Source: Antedon mediterranea (taxonomy: Eukaryota; Echinodermata; Crinoidea; Comatulida; Antedonidae). Taken from it: a stretch of DNA of 60,000 nt. Position 1 is the first letter of the stretch. The number at the start of each line of letters is the position of its first letter. The position numbers were made by a program, and so were the translations under genes. The notes under the pieces are model-generated. The model did not search any database. It was given only the letters and a program-made list of their open reading frames with translations, and was not told where the DNA came from. The stretch spans positions 21,645,001 to 21,705,000 of the forward strand of contig NC_092673.1 of NCBI RefSeq assembly GCF_964355755.1, in the 5' to 3' direction. This document shows, piece after piece, positions 1-11,500 of this stretch.

Positions 1-177
1 AAAGAAAATGTAATTGTACTAGGCAGAAGTGACTGGGGGAAAACATCCACCGTCAAAGTCTCCTAAAGCTTTACAGCTTACCACCCACCCAACATAACTG
101 TTTTGTATTTATCTCTATCAAGCCGTAGCTTTTTGACACTCATGCCTATACATCATTGGTCACATGATGAACAGAGT

Positions 178-520
178 GAGTGAGTGGCCGAGCGGTTAAG
201 AGAGTGGAACCGTAATTACGTAGCCATAATATCGGCAGGGGTTTGAGGCTCACTCATGGTTCTGGTGGTAGAACGAGTCTTCTCGGATAAGGACTATAAA
301 CCGTAGGTCCAGTGTACACAAATAGCTCGTGTGCACTTTAAAGAACCTAGTACATCTTTCGAGACGAGTAGGGGGTTACCCCAGTGTATTAATACATAAC
401 AGCCACTGATCACCAACTGGGCCCTCTGGGAGACCAGTCTTTGACTGAAGAGGTTACCCAGTATATTTATTTCAATTTCAAAATTTAAATTTATTTCAAT
501 TTCAATTTCAATAACATATA
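178..520 (+). repeat. tRNA-headed SINE, copy 1
   Basis: The head contains a pol III A-box-like GTGGCCGAGCGGTTAAG and a B-box-like GGGGTTTGAGGCTC, resembling tRNA-Leu/Ser. The body holds a conserved run (CGGATAAGGACTATAAACCG) followed by TTTAAAGAACC and GGGGTTACCCCAGTG. The 3' end is a simple TTTCAA-type repeat. Related copies lie at 18179-18535 and 53250-53370 (+) and 43521-43706 (-). Confidence 0.8.
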
Positions 521-1542
521 CAGTATCAGTACCTGTACAAGTACAGTATAAAGCGATCATCTTTACAACAGATCATATCATAGCAATATTGTAGATGATT
601 TAATAATTTTCATAAAGCGTATCATCTACAGTATGTCAAAGTGCTACCATGTTATGTTATATCACAGCTAATAATGCATACAATAAGTTTTTTGCATTAT
701 ATAGAATATAATGTGCATCGTCGTATGAGGATGACACCATTTTTTAAAGGTCATTTGTATCAATTGTGTTCTGGATCATTTGTATAGAGTCGGTTGTATA
801 GAGTCGGTTATTTAATAGTAATAGTATCCTCACTATTGATGTGTAAATGTTGCACCTGATTCTTGGATACATAAGTATCATAGTCAAATTCTGTGATGTC
901 TGTACTGATTACTGATGTGTCACAACAAATCTTTATCAATCATGGAATTAATAGGTTAATTTAATTTAATTTTATGCATTATTGACTTTATTAATATTTA
1001 AAGTAATATTAATCTCTGAATCATATTCTTAGAGATGCAGTCAATATTCTGGTAAACAAACCTTTTCTAGGCCAACTGCCTGATTTGGAATGGTCTTTTT
1101 TACATTTGTAACTAATTTATTATCGTTTCCATTATTTGCAGTTACTGTATTACAATCAGTCTGGGACAAGGTCTGAGAAAAAAATCATCGCAACACAATT
1201 TAAATTTCTTAGGTTGCTGCCTACCGCAATCTCCTTCTTTAATTCCTACATGGTACAATGCATTATAATTCAAATAACAATACGTCTACATAAATTTGCA
1301 TTGAAAGCATCTAAAACAAATTATTTGTTATGAGTTCTCATTGACGATAGCGACAGTGATGATAATTTCTCAAAGCTACAGCTCGCTATTTTAATGTTTC
1401 AGAGATAAAGGAGTTTGTACAGCTATTTGTTATAGCCATCTTGTCGTTAATATATATGGTCAATCTTAACCAATCACTTTTGCCTAGTTAATTTTCATAA
1501 ATTAATGATAAATATTCAAAAGATATTTTATTATGCAAAGCT

Positions 1543-1695
1543 AAAGCTCTGTCTACACTATCCAACTAGTTTGACAAAAAAAGTGTGATGTGCCCAAATG
1601 TTAGTGATATAACCAAATATGATAGTGATATGACATCATCATGTCCATACACATTTTTTTTGTCACATAAAATTTAATAGTGTGGACAGAGCTTT
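1543..1695. mobile_element. MITE family A (AAAGCTCTGTCTACACTATC ends), copy 1
   Basis: This is a non-coding element of about 153 bp with terminal inverted repeats, AAAGCTCTGTCTACACTATC at the left and its near reverse complement ending CAGAGCTTT at the right. The interior has alternating TGATATGACATCATCATG-type segments. It is the most abundant family in the window, with about nine copies or fragments. Confidence 0.8.
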
Positions 1696-2343
1696 GACTG
1701 CAGTATCAAGTACATACATACAGTATGTTTATTGCTGTGTTTTAAGAATGATTCAGTCATTCTAGTAATAGTATTGATTTACCTTCAAATAATACGGTAT
1801 TTTAAGTCTTAAGTCCAATTCTAATTATCATAAAAGATTAATTAATAAATATATACAGTATTTTACTTCAATTAGGGACAAATATCCATTTTACTTCTTT
1901 GAATTTATTATTTTATATCTATTCCTAATGACGGATGGGACTTTCCCTACAGTATTACATTTTCTAGAGGAAAAAAATAAATGTCAAATATTCCATAAAT
2001 GTAATGTAATAAAATTAATTAATTAAGAAAAAATAATGATTTTCTTTAAAAATCCATTTCCAGAGTCCAAGATGTACTGTAGTTACTGCAGTTTAAAAAA
2101 TTATTTGATCTGTTTTCTTAAATATTTTCTATGTCATGTCCATTGCTGATAAATCTAATTATCATTCTAATCAATTTAAAATTACAAATTACTTTATGGT
2201 CTCATCATTATCTATACTTAAATCATATCTTTATATACTGCTAATGCTATTATTAGCAAATATAAAATGCAATTACCTTAATATCATAAATTTAAAATGA
2301 TATGTATCATTTAAATGAATATGTAATTCTCTTCGTATAACAG

Positions 2344-2429
2344 ATGATTCATCATATGACCGAGTCCAAGTGAATCGTGTCACTGGAGAACTGTACGCGA
2401 ATACAGAATATATTGTTAACGTTACTTGA
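2344..2429 (+). CDS. Possible last coding exon of an unidentified upstream gene
   Basis: A pyrimidine-containing tract and CAG at 2341-2343 precede a frame encoding about 28 residues, including YDRVQVNRVTGELY and NTEYIVNV, then TGA at 2427-2429. The exon would enter with one base carried over from an earlier exon. An AATAAA lies about 130 bp downstream, near 2560. Composition looks protein-like, and the tail has tyrosines in YxxV-like settings as found in cytoplasmic tails. I do not recognise the protein. The preceding exon was not found, so a chance open frame remains possible. Confidence 0.4.
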
Positions 2430-2566
2430 ATTACACAGATTTAAATTGACCTCAATAGAATCTTATAGTATTACTCTACAAGATTTCTGTTTTTTTAAGT
2501 GTATATTAAAGTTGCAATTGCAGACTTGACTATAAATGTGTAGGAGCCGTTTCCACTGAAAATAAA

Positions 2567-2795
2567 CATATCAAAACGTATAGAAACATACTCCCATAAT
2601 GCAGCTAGTAATCAGCGCAAAGTTGTGTCTTGATCTAACCGGGTACCCATTTTTACTACTGGGTGGAGAGAGGCAAATGTAAGTAAAGTGTCTTGCCTAA
2701 GGATACAAGCCATGCGGTGAGAGTTTGATTTCAACCACAATCTCACGATCAGTAATCCAGTGTCCAACACACTGCGCCACATACCCTCACAATTT
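2567..2795 (-). repeat. Second tRNA-headed SINE family, copy 1
   Basis: Read on the minus strand, the head contains GTGGCGCAGTGTGTTGGAC followed by a B-box-like segment. The body includes AACCGGGTACCC in inverse and a segment matching a better-preserved copy at 51413-51735. A truncated third copy follows directly at 2797-2925. It shares the motifs GTATAGAAACATACTCCCAT and ACCGGGTACCCATTTT. Confidence 0.7.
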
Positions 2796-2796
2796 T

Positions 2797-2925
2797 TATT
2801 TATACATTATTACCCTAGTCATTTTTTGGATCAAACATGTATAGAAACATACTCCCATAATGCAGCTGGTAATAATATCTAACCGGGTACCCATTTTATA
2901 ATTGTACATCTGGGTGGAGAGTGAT
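2797..2925 (-). repeat. Truncated copy of the second SINE family
   Basis: This stretch repeats the body of the adjacent element (GTATAGAAACATACTCCCAT, ACCGGGTACCCATTTT, CTGGGTGGAGAG) but lacks the tRNA-like head. Two body segments therefore sit in tandem. Confidence 0.65.
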
Positions 2926-5515
2926 GTATGATGATGTAAAACTCATCCAACATTTTCGTCATTATAGTGAAGATACAGGTGCTACCTGTTTCTCCCCTCC
3001 TTTCTTCTCTTTTTCCCCCATAAAATGATACCTTTTATAAAAACGACAATCACTAACTGTACACACTACTGTACATACTATGTCAGTCTATATTGTGCCT
3101 AGCTTACCTGTATAAACCAACAATAGCCCGTGTTCTCCAAACTACTGGTTTGTGTAATTTTTTTTGTTTAATGATTATTTATACAGTATACTCAAATGTA
3201 ATCAACAATAAAAATAATATATTTTACAATCCCTTGCCCGTTGTCGAGTCAACGTAACCAAAAATGGTTTCATTCAAAGATTATCCAAGCTTTTTAATTC
3301 AATTTCTATTATTAAGGATAAGACTATCGATATTTGTTTTGACACTTTGTCCAAATTTAAGTATAAAATTCTTAAATCGATTTAAGTTTGCCTTTTTGTA
3401 TGTTTCATGTTTTGTATTTTAATGTGCTTTTAATTCTATATTTATATCTTAAGAGTTTTAAGGCATCCTGTAATTGGCGATTTTTTGCTGTTGGATATGG
3501 TTGAAATAAAATAAAAATTAAAAATTAAACAACTTGCTTAATTTGTGCAACATTTACAGTATCTACTACAGTACTAGGAAATGTACAATAATGATGCATA
3601 TATAATTCTGCTAATGTGCTGTATTATCATAACCCACTATGATTCAGAATTGCACTGGACGGCAATTGTGTGCTTGAAATTGATATTGATGTATGATAAT
3701 TTGAATTTAGGTTGCCATGGAAACAGAATATTAATAATTACAGTCTGATGTGATGTTTCTATGTATTCACCTTTCTATTTCTGTTTTCTAACAGTATGCT
3801 ATGTTAATTTTTAAAATATAAATTTTACATCTTTACAAATTTTAATTTGAAAAAGAAATAGCTAAACTTTTATTAGACTTTTTTGTTAACAACCTGTTGA
3901 TTGAATTTGTGAATGTACAATTTAAAAAATCTGCTGTATGCACCAATTCACAATTCCTCACACATCAATATTAGTTTATTTAACAGAAGGGCCTTTATTT
4001 GTCCATACACCATTATCATTGAGCTCACTGACATTTTGAATGTATGACAGTGCATCGTCAAGGGACTAGACATGCAAAGTAGTTAATAATGTGAGCGAAT
4101 GGGAGTTTGATACAAACTCACATTGTACTCAATAATGAGTAATCTATAGCTCTGTCTACACTATCAAACTTTATGTGATAACAAAATGTGATGTGCCCAT
4201 ATATGGGCATGATGATGACAAGCATCTCGTGGAATGGTGAGGTACTATATGCATAGGCGTTGTCGCCCACCTTATTTTTACTTTTCGGTTATGTTCTCCC
4301 CTTGAAGGGAAAAAGGCCTATGTTGGTTCATCTAGGTAAGCTAACACTCATAGACTACCAACACCATTATTGGTTTGCATAGTCACTACCATACAGTATT
4401 TAGGCCACATCACACTACAGTAGTTTGAGTGTAGACAGAGCTTTACAGTAAATGAGGCGGCATCAGTTTAATGTAATACGGAGCCTGCAATTGTACTATC
4501 AACCTATTAGTCTTGAACACCTTTTGTTTCATGAAGCGGCTATGCAGCTGTCGAGTCGAAAAGTCATTTTGTTCACGGTCAGATACACAGAGTACTGTAT
4601 GCACAGAATGACTGTTAGATTCAACAGCTTGCTTAGTAACTTTTTAAAGAAAGATCATTAAGATAATAAATGATTTTAATACCATTGACATGTCTATATC
4701 ATGAAAATTATTTTGTTGATACAGTACTACATTTTACTTAACATTACTTGATTATATCACAATGAAAATAAATTAAATATTAAAGGCCTGTATCATAATT
4801 ACAAAATCTATAAAATGTTTTAATAAATGCTGCTGTTCAAGTAAATATTATATACTGTATATGTTATATTATAAGATGGTTAAAATCATGGTTTAATACA
4901 AAAGTAATTTTGTATTTAAAATGAGAGTGGCTTGTATTCCATATTGTGCATATTCTTCCAATGTCAGACAATTGCGAATATTATCAGAGACTTGAAGTAA
5001 AGCAGCATATTTATAACTGTCGCTTCTGTTACCTCTGGCATAGTGCTCTTACCCGACGAGTTCACAATCAAGCGAGCGTATTGATTATATTCTTAAAATG
5101 AACTGAATGATTGAACGACATCGGTGATGTCATCTGCGTCATCAGCAATTGAATTGGGTCTTGCTGTTAAATATTGACATAATCATAGTATTAGGTTAGT
5201 AGTAAAAAGGGAATTTATGATCAAATTTAATTTAATAACAGGGAATAGTTTCGCCATTGTAGCATAGCAAAAAATAACCTTTTTGCTACAAATTTCTAAA
5301 AATACAAAACTATGTTTCTCGACTAAAAAATCACTTTGGTTAGCAATAATTGCTAAACAAAATTTTTCCCTGAATAATAATTTGGAATAGTTTTTTTAGA
5401 TAGATAGACCATTTCATATTCTATATTTGATTTGTAAATAATAGAGATTGTATTGTAAATTTGGAATTTTTTTTATTTATTAGATTAGATTGAATGAAGT
5501 TGTCTGTTAGTTGAG
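2926..5515. other. Upstream region of the ALMS1 homologue
   Basis: No convincing exon was found here. The stretch 3290-3530 ends in an A-rich AATAAAATAAAAATTAAAAA run and may be the 3' tail of a non-LTR retrotransposon. A split MITE lies at 4148-4444. Any promoter or 5' untranslated exon of the ALMS1 homologue should lie here, but I could not place a core promoter. Confidence 0.4.
4148..4444. mobile_element. MITE family A, copy 2, split by an insertion
   Basis: The left half (AGCTCTGTCTACACTATCAA onward) and right end (GAGTGTAGACAGAGCTTT) of family A are separated by about 190 bp of foreign sequence. The insert includes GTTATGTTCTCCCCTTG and a GTTCATCTAGGTAAGC segment belonging to the inverted-repeat family seen at 42570-42770. 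One element therefore inserted into another. Confidence 0.6.
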
Positions 5516-5575
5516 ATGATCATGGTTGATATTGAGAGGCCCGCTTCTGCATCTTCTACTTCAAGTAGGAGCAAG
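5516..5575 (+). CDS. ALMS1: ALMS1 homologue, coding exon 1
   Basis: Twenty codons starting MIMVDIERPASASSTSSRSK end exactly at a GTAACC donor in phase 0, matching the phase-0 acceptor at 7860. An in-frame TGA at 5495-5497 closes the frame upstream, unless the TTAG at 5507-5510 is an acceptor. The start could be 5516 or the better-context ATG at 5522. Confidence 0.65.
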
Positions 5576-8500
5576 GTAACCATTTTACTCTTTTATTTAT
5601 ATTTTTGCATCATTATCATCATCATTCAACATAATTTTTCATCATCATCATCATCATCATTCCTGTATAATCATCATCATCATTCCTGTATAATCATCAT
5701 CCTCATCATATTCCCATCATAATATTCCCATCATCATAATTTATTATCATCCTCATCATAATTCATTATAATTATTATGATAATCATCCTCATATTCCCG
5801 TCATCATAATTCATTATCATCATCGTCATCATCATCTTCCCAGCATCTCCCACCATCATAATTCATTATCATCATCATCACCATATTTCCATCATCATAA
5901 TTCATTATCATCATCATTCATCATCATATTCTCATCATCATATTCTCATCATCATCTTTCCTTATCATCTTTCCTTATCATTATCATCCTTCCTTATCAA
6001 TATCATCATTCCTTATTATCAATATCATCATTGTCAACAACGAGTTCATCAATCAATGTCATCTTCATTATTATCAAGTTCATCATCAACAAGATCAACA
6101 ACGTCATCGTCACCAAGTTTATTACCGGTTGAATATTGCTATACAAGATCAACGTATTCTTTGCTTCCATACGTTTCTTTTTCTATATACGTTGTTGCTT
6201 ACTTTCAAGCAGCATCCACTGTGAAATTGTTTATTCGCAATCTGTGCCCTGGGAATACAATATCATATGCAGCAGCTATACTTGTTGTAATGAGAATTTC
6301 TGGTGAATAATATAATCTTTCTTGTTTGCATATCAATACTGATGCATACAAAAACAGATATTGGATTAAAAGTTTAGAGTTGAATATTAGAATGAGAGAT
6401 GATGAAACTGTATCATTTTGAAAAGATGTATAGACTTCTTAAAGCTCTGTCTACACTATCAAAATTTATGTGACAAAAAAAGTGATGTCCTCATATATGG
6501 ACATGATGATGTCATATTGCTACCATATTTGGATATATCACTACCATATTTGGGCACATTACATCTAGTTTGATAGGATAGACAGAGCTTAATGCTTAAT
6601 TTCCTATTTTTGAAAATGTTCTTGCATACATAACTAGTGAACACATTCTAGTGTCTTTTAAATGTTATTCAAAAGTTACACATTCTTGTCCATCTTGTAG
6701 TATTCTGCAAGTTCATAATAATCAATTAAATACGTAATTTGAATAGACACAATATTTTAAGATTTCATTACATTTTAATTTATTTATTGATAATATTAAT
6801 AGTATAGTAATATCCAAGTTTGGAATTTTCATAAATAAATCTATTATTAGAATTACTGTATTTGCTATATTAGGCACACAACACCCTAATTTTGCTGAAC
6901 CAGAAACTTGTAGTAGTAACACATGTCTAGGCTCTACCAAATATGGATACAAATGTTTGAATATTCATTTTTATCTAAATTTGGTCCCTTACTACAACTC
7001 ACTGACCAATAACTTCTGCTTGATTTGACATTTTGATAACCTCCTCCACCAAATATGGTAACACACATTTGCATATTTGATAGGATTGATATAAAAGGCA
7101 TGAGTAATATTTCTGAATGGCTGCAGTTAGTTACATCTGTTACCAACGAACGTTTGAGTGGCTTGCGTGCATTGATTTTAATATCACATTCTAATGGGAT
7201 AGTATAGGCTAAAACAGTGTGTTTACGTAGACTACTCTTAGATATTATGCTACGTTAAATTTTGAATAGGATTTAATGCATTGATAATGAGGTAGGTAGA
7301 ATACATGATATGATATTGTAGTACTGTAGAGTATATTATTCATTGTGTCATTGTGCATAGAAAGAAATAAACAGACGTTAATCATACCCACTGTTGAAAA
7401 TTAGCATGTAACGTCGTACTACAGTAGACGCATTGTTTGTGTTCTAGTGGGAAATTGTATCCTGTATAGTCAGTGCAGTTGTGTGCCATTAATAGTAGCT
7501 ATTGTTGAAAATTACATTTTTTAAATTTTATAAAACACAAAATATTACCGTATATGCCTCTATAAACCTTTTTGTAAAAAGCTGTTTTCTCTTTAAAATG
7601 TAATCTGACTAAAAATGTGGATGAACATTCATAACTATCGCAAAGTGTAGATTATAAAATATCATGTTTCTCCGTCTGTTTGCAATATTATAGAGAAAAT
7701 GAAAGGTGCATGAAATTAAAGGCCTATACTGTATATATTTTAGCAATATACCATAATCCAAGTCAATACTGAATCATTATGTCATAGAAATTAAATGACA
7801 TGTGGTTCACTATCATTTAACTAGATAATAACCTACTTTATTTGCGTTTGTTCTTCTAGAGGGATGATTGGTATGAATTAATACCGCAACAGGTTGAGCT
7901 CTCATCTCCATCAGCAAGTAAACGGAAGACAAGTAACTCATCACCACACCATCCGACTAAGGAAGCAAGAACTTCATCCGGTTATCAAATTTCCGACCAG
8001 GATTCGAACGCATCGGATGGAGACGTATTCTCACCGGCACCAGATTTCATCAATGGTGTAAACGATGAAATGTGTAGGGGACATTACGCTGATGACAATG
8101 ACAATCATTTGGAACAAAATGACAATTTAAAATTATCATCTAATAGTAATGATTCTATACAAAAAGGAGATTGTCATGCTTTCTATTCAGCAGTCGATTG
8201 CGGTCAACACACGACGGAACAATATCCGTTTGTAGAGGATGAAGATTTTGTTAGTAGCAGTGAAGTTGACATCCCACTGCCAACATCTGATGATGATGCA
8301 GTAGTTAAACAAACTGTAAAAGAGATCTCTTCAGAGCCTTTAAAGACTGGGGCATTGCAGCAAGCAATATCTAATATATCACTGGATTTTGTTAGCGGAA
8401 ATCTTAGTGGCTCAATGTCGAAGCTGCCTCTGGACAGTAGTTTTTCTTCGGTAACAAGCCAAGAAAATTATTCAACAGGAAGTAGTACCAACACTAGTCC

Positions 8501-11500
8501 AAGGAGAATAACAAAGACCAAATCAAGGTCTGTTTCTACTAAAAACAAAGACAATAAAAGAAAACTTTTGAATGGATATACAGCTTCTACTAGTGAAAAG
8601 TCATCTTCAGTTTTAAGTTCAAAGTTGGAAAAGATTTCAAAATCAGGAAACTCAATAAATTCTGATACTTTTAGCGGAATATCAAGTGAACAACTTGCAA
8701 CAAGGGAACAATTAAAAGACAATAAGAAAGAGAATATTTACAAATCAAATTTTTTACCTCAAACAGAAGTTGATGCCAAAGATACCCACCAATCTCCTCA
8801 AAGCAATCCCTCTGCACATGAGGTATCCCCTGATCTTAACGAAAGCATATCATTTCCTTTAGAGAAAAATGCAGTGAGCATGCTAAGCGACTCTGTTGCC
8901 GTAATTGATAAAAAGCCAATTACGACATCAACACCTTATGTACATTCGTCGGATAAACAACCAATGAGAATGAAGAGCAAACAGGCTGGAGATAAAATCA
9001 AAACTATTAAAAAATCTACAAAGAGCCCAAGGAGTTCTTTAGACTCCTCCACAAGCTCTGTTGAAGGAAAGAAAATTTCAATCAGATCACAATCACCAAA
9101 GCAAATATCAAAAGCTGCAAGTGCTTCATCCACAGACAATAAGAAAGTTATTTCTAGATCACAATCGCCAAAATATGTTCCTAAGCATTCCACTTCTTTT
9201 AGAGATCGTTCTCAATCTCCAAAGCAGATTGCTAAAAATTCAAAACCATCTTCCCGGAGCACGTCAGTTGATTCTAAAAAGTCTGCCACAACTTCTCCAA
9301 AGCGAGTTTCTAAAACATCAAAATCTAGAACCGGTTCTTCTTCAGGAAAGAGCAGCGTTGTGTCTCAAAGTAGTAAAAGTGACTCTAATGTATCTTCTAG
9401 GTCCAAAGACGTTTCTCGTAGCACGAATCAAAGCCTAAGTACATCAGCGTTTGCTTCACAAAGCTCATCTAATCAAATGAGTGAAGACTCCATAGGATCT
9501 ACAAGAGACCAAGACTCAAATGAGGTAAATAGAGGGTCTAATGTTCAGCTACCGTTAAATCTTGATACACTTAAACCTGAAATTGAACAAGTTTTAGAGC
9601 AAAATGTTCAGCATATGTCAAAAGCGTCTTCTGTAACTTCATCAATACAGTTTGGTACAGATTCAAGCCAATCTGAAAGTGGTAAAAGTGATTCAAAGAC
9701 AGCTACACCAGAATTAAAACCAGCTTCTTCCTATATACAGTACCCATCTGATCTTCAAAGTGACAATATTTCAAAATCTGACTTACAAAAAGAATCAGAT
9801 TTAGAAAATAGTTTGACAAACCAACCACATAAACCGCAATTGTCTAGGGAAAATTTAAGTCTTAATATGTATTCTCAAAGGGATGCTTTATCAAAGAAGG
9901 TAGCTGAACTTCTGGCCGAAAATGCAAGTAATAAAGACCTTTCCAAAAGTAGAGGTGATAGTGAGAATTCAAGTAAAGCAGGAACACCTGATAGCATTGA
10001 AGAAGATCAGAAGGAGAGAGCAATGAGGATGCAGTTTCTTCAAGAAAATGCCCCTAGTCAAGAGCATGATAAACCATTATCTGGTTCTCTTGATAATAGA
10101 ATGTTACATGGCCACACACATGGACCTGCAAGATCCCAATCTCCACAATCGGATACAAGTACATCTAGCTCTGTGCGTGCCATTATTGACCGTGTAATGA
10201 CAAAAGGTTCAGAAGGTACCATTGACCCTCGATATACGCAGCAAATATCACCAGTAGGTAGTGTAGCTAGTGAACCCACTGGGACTGCTACCTCCAGACT
10301 AAAAAATCATAGTAAAGGAAGTTCTTCCGGATACTCTGTAATGAGTAGATCACGACTGCATTCCTCGTCTCCTGGTTGTCGTGGAAGCACGTCCTCTTTG
10401 ATATGGGATAGTTTCACTGGACCCTCTTCTTCCGTAGCACCGCCATCAAATGCTCAAATTAGTTCTACCGTGAGCTCACAAACGCCATCAATGGGAATGA
10501 CACAGACGAGTCTGGATGGAAAATCAGATAGTCTATCTCTAAAAGCTGAATGGCATGCCAGGAAGTCTTTTCAAGTACAAGGTAATAACAATACAAGTAA
10601 CGTTAGTGCCAAAAGTAGTGACTCTCTTGCAAGACGAGTTCAAAAACTTCTAGCAACAACTGCATATTTAGATTTAAATAAACCTCAAGAAGTTCCTGGA
10701 CGGGCTAGACTAGACAGTGATCATGAAGGATTTACTCTGTCAAGATCACTTAGTCCTCACTCAGCACATCGTCAGAAATTAATGTCTGAGCACGGCAGAA
10801 GTGCATCTACTGATGACCTCACTAGAGCTCAGCATCATGGTTATTCTCAAATGCAACATCAGGACATGAGAGGAGGGTCAATGGAAGGCCTACAAATTGA
10901 AGGGCACTCAACTTTCAGACCTGATATTAGTCAAGATGTTGGAACTTATCCTTCATTTGAACATGGTGGGCCTGATGGCATGAGTTCTGTTTTAATAGGT
11001 AGTAGAGCGCCTTCAAGGGTGTCATCAATTTCAATCAGTCCCAGAATGTCACCTCACCCTGTAATTCCAATAAGTAGACAGGGGTCAGTAGACAATCAAG
11101 AAAATATTGAAAGTTTGGTACATCAAGTCCGTATGATTCTGGGAGCCGACGCACCACAAGAGAGAGTTGATAGAATCATTAGAGCTGCTCTTCTTGAAGA
11201 AGGACGTCAAAGTGCAGAGTTGGATCAATTTTATTCATCACAGAATTTATCAGAGTATCCTTTGACTCAAAGTCACCATTACGGATCTGATCCACATCTA
11301 GCCCAACATCGACCTGTTGACTACCAGCAGTATTCCCCAGGTGGCTCTTCAGGAAATCATGCAAATTTGCGAAATATTGCAGCTATTAGTCAGGCAAGAA
11401 ATCTCATATCAAATCAGATACAAAGGGTTGCACAGAATCAGTTTGACCACAGTGTAGACATTAGAGGAATGCCTACGGATTATGATAGACATACTCCAGT

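Larger units (their letters stand above)
1..2343. other. Gene-poor upstream flank
   Basis: Apart from a SINE (178-520) and a MITE (1543-1695), I see AT-rich DNA without convincing exons. An open frame at 1136-1333 follows an AG but has no recognisable protein character or matching donor. If the candidate terminal exon at 2344 is real, this stretch is intron of that gene. Confidence 0.5.

Noticed and set aside
1136-1333. Exon-like ORF after TTTGCAG
   Set aside because: No protein similarity, no suitable donor, and AT-rich codon use like its surroundings.
6056-6310. Ser-rich ORF as a small gene
   Set aside because: It is translated from the TCA-rich simple repeat in ALMS1 intron 1.
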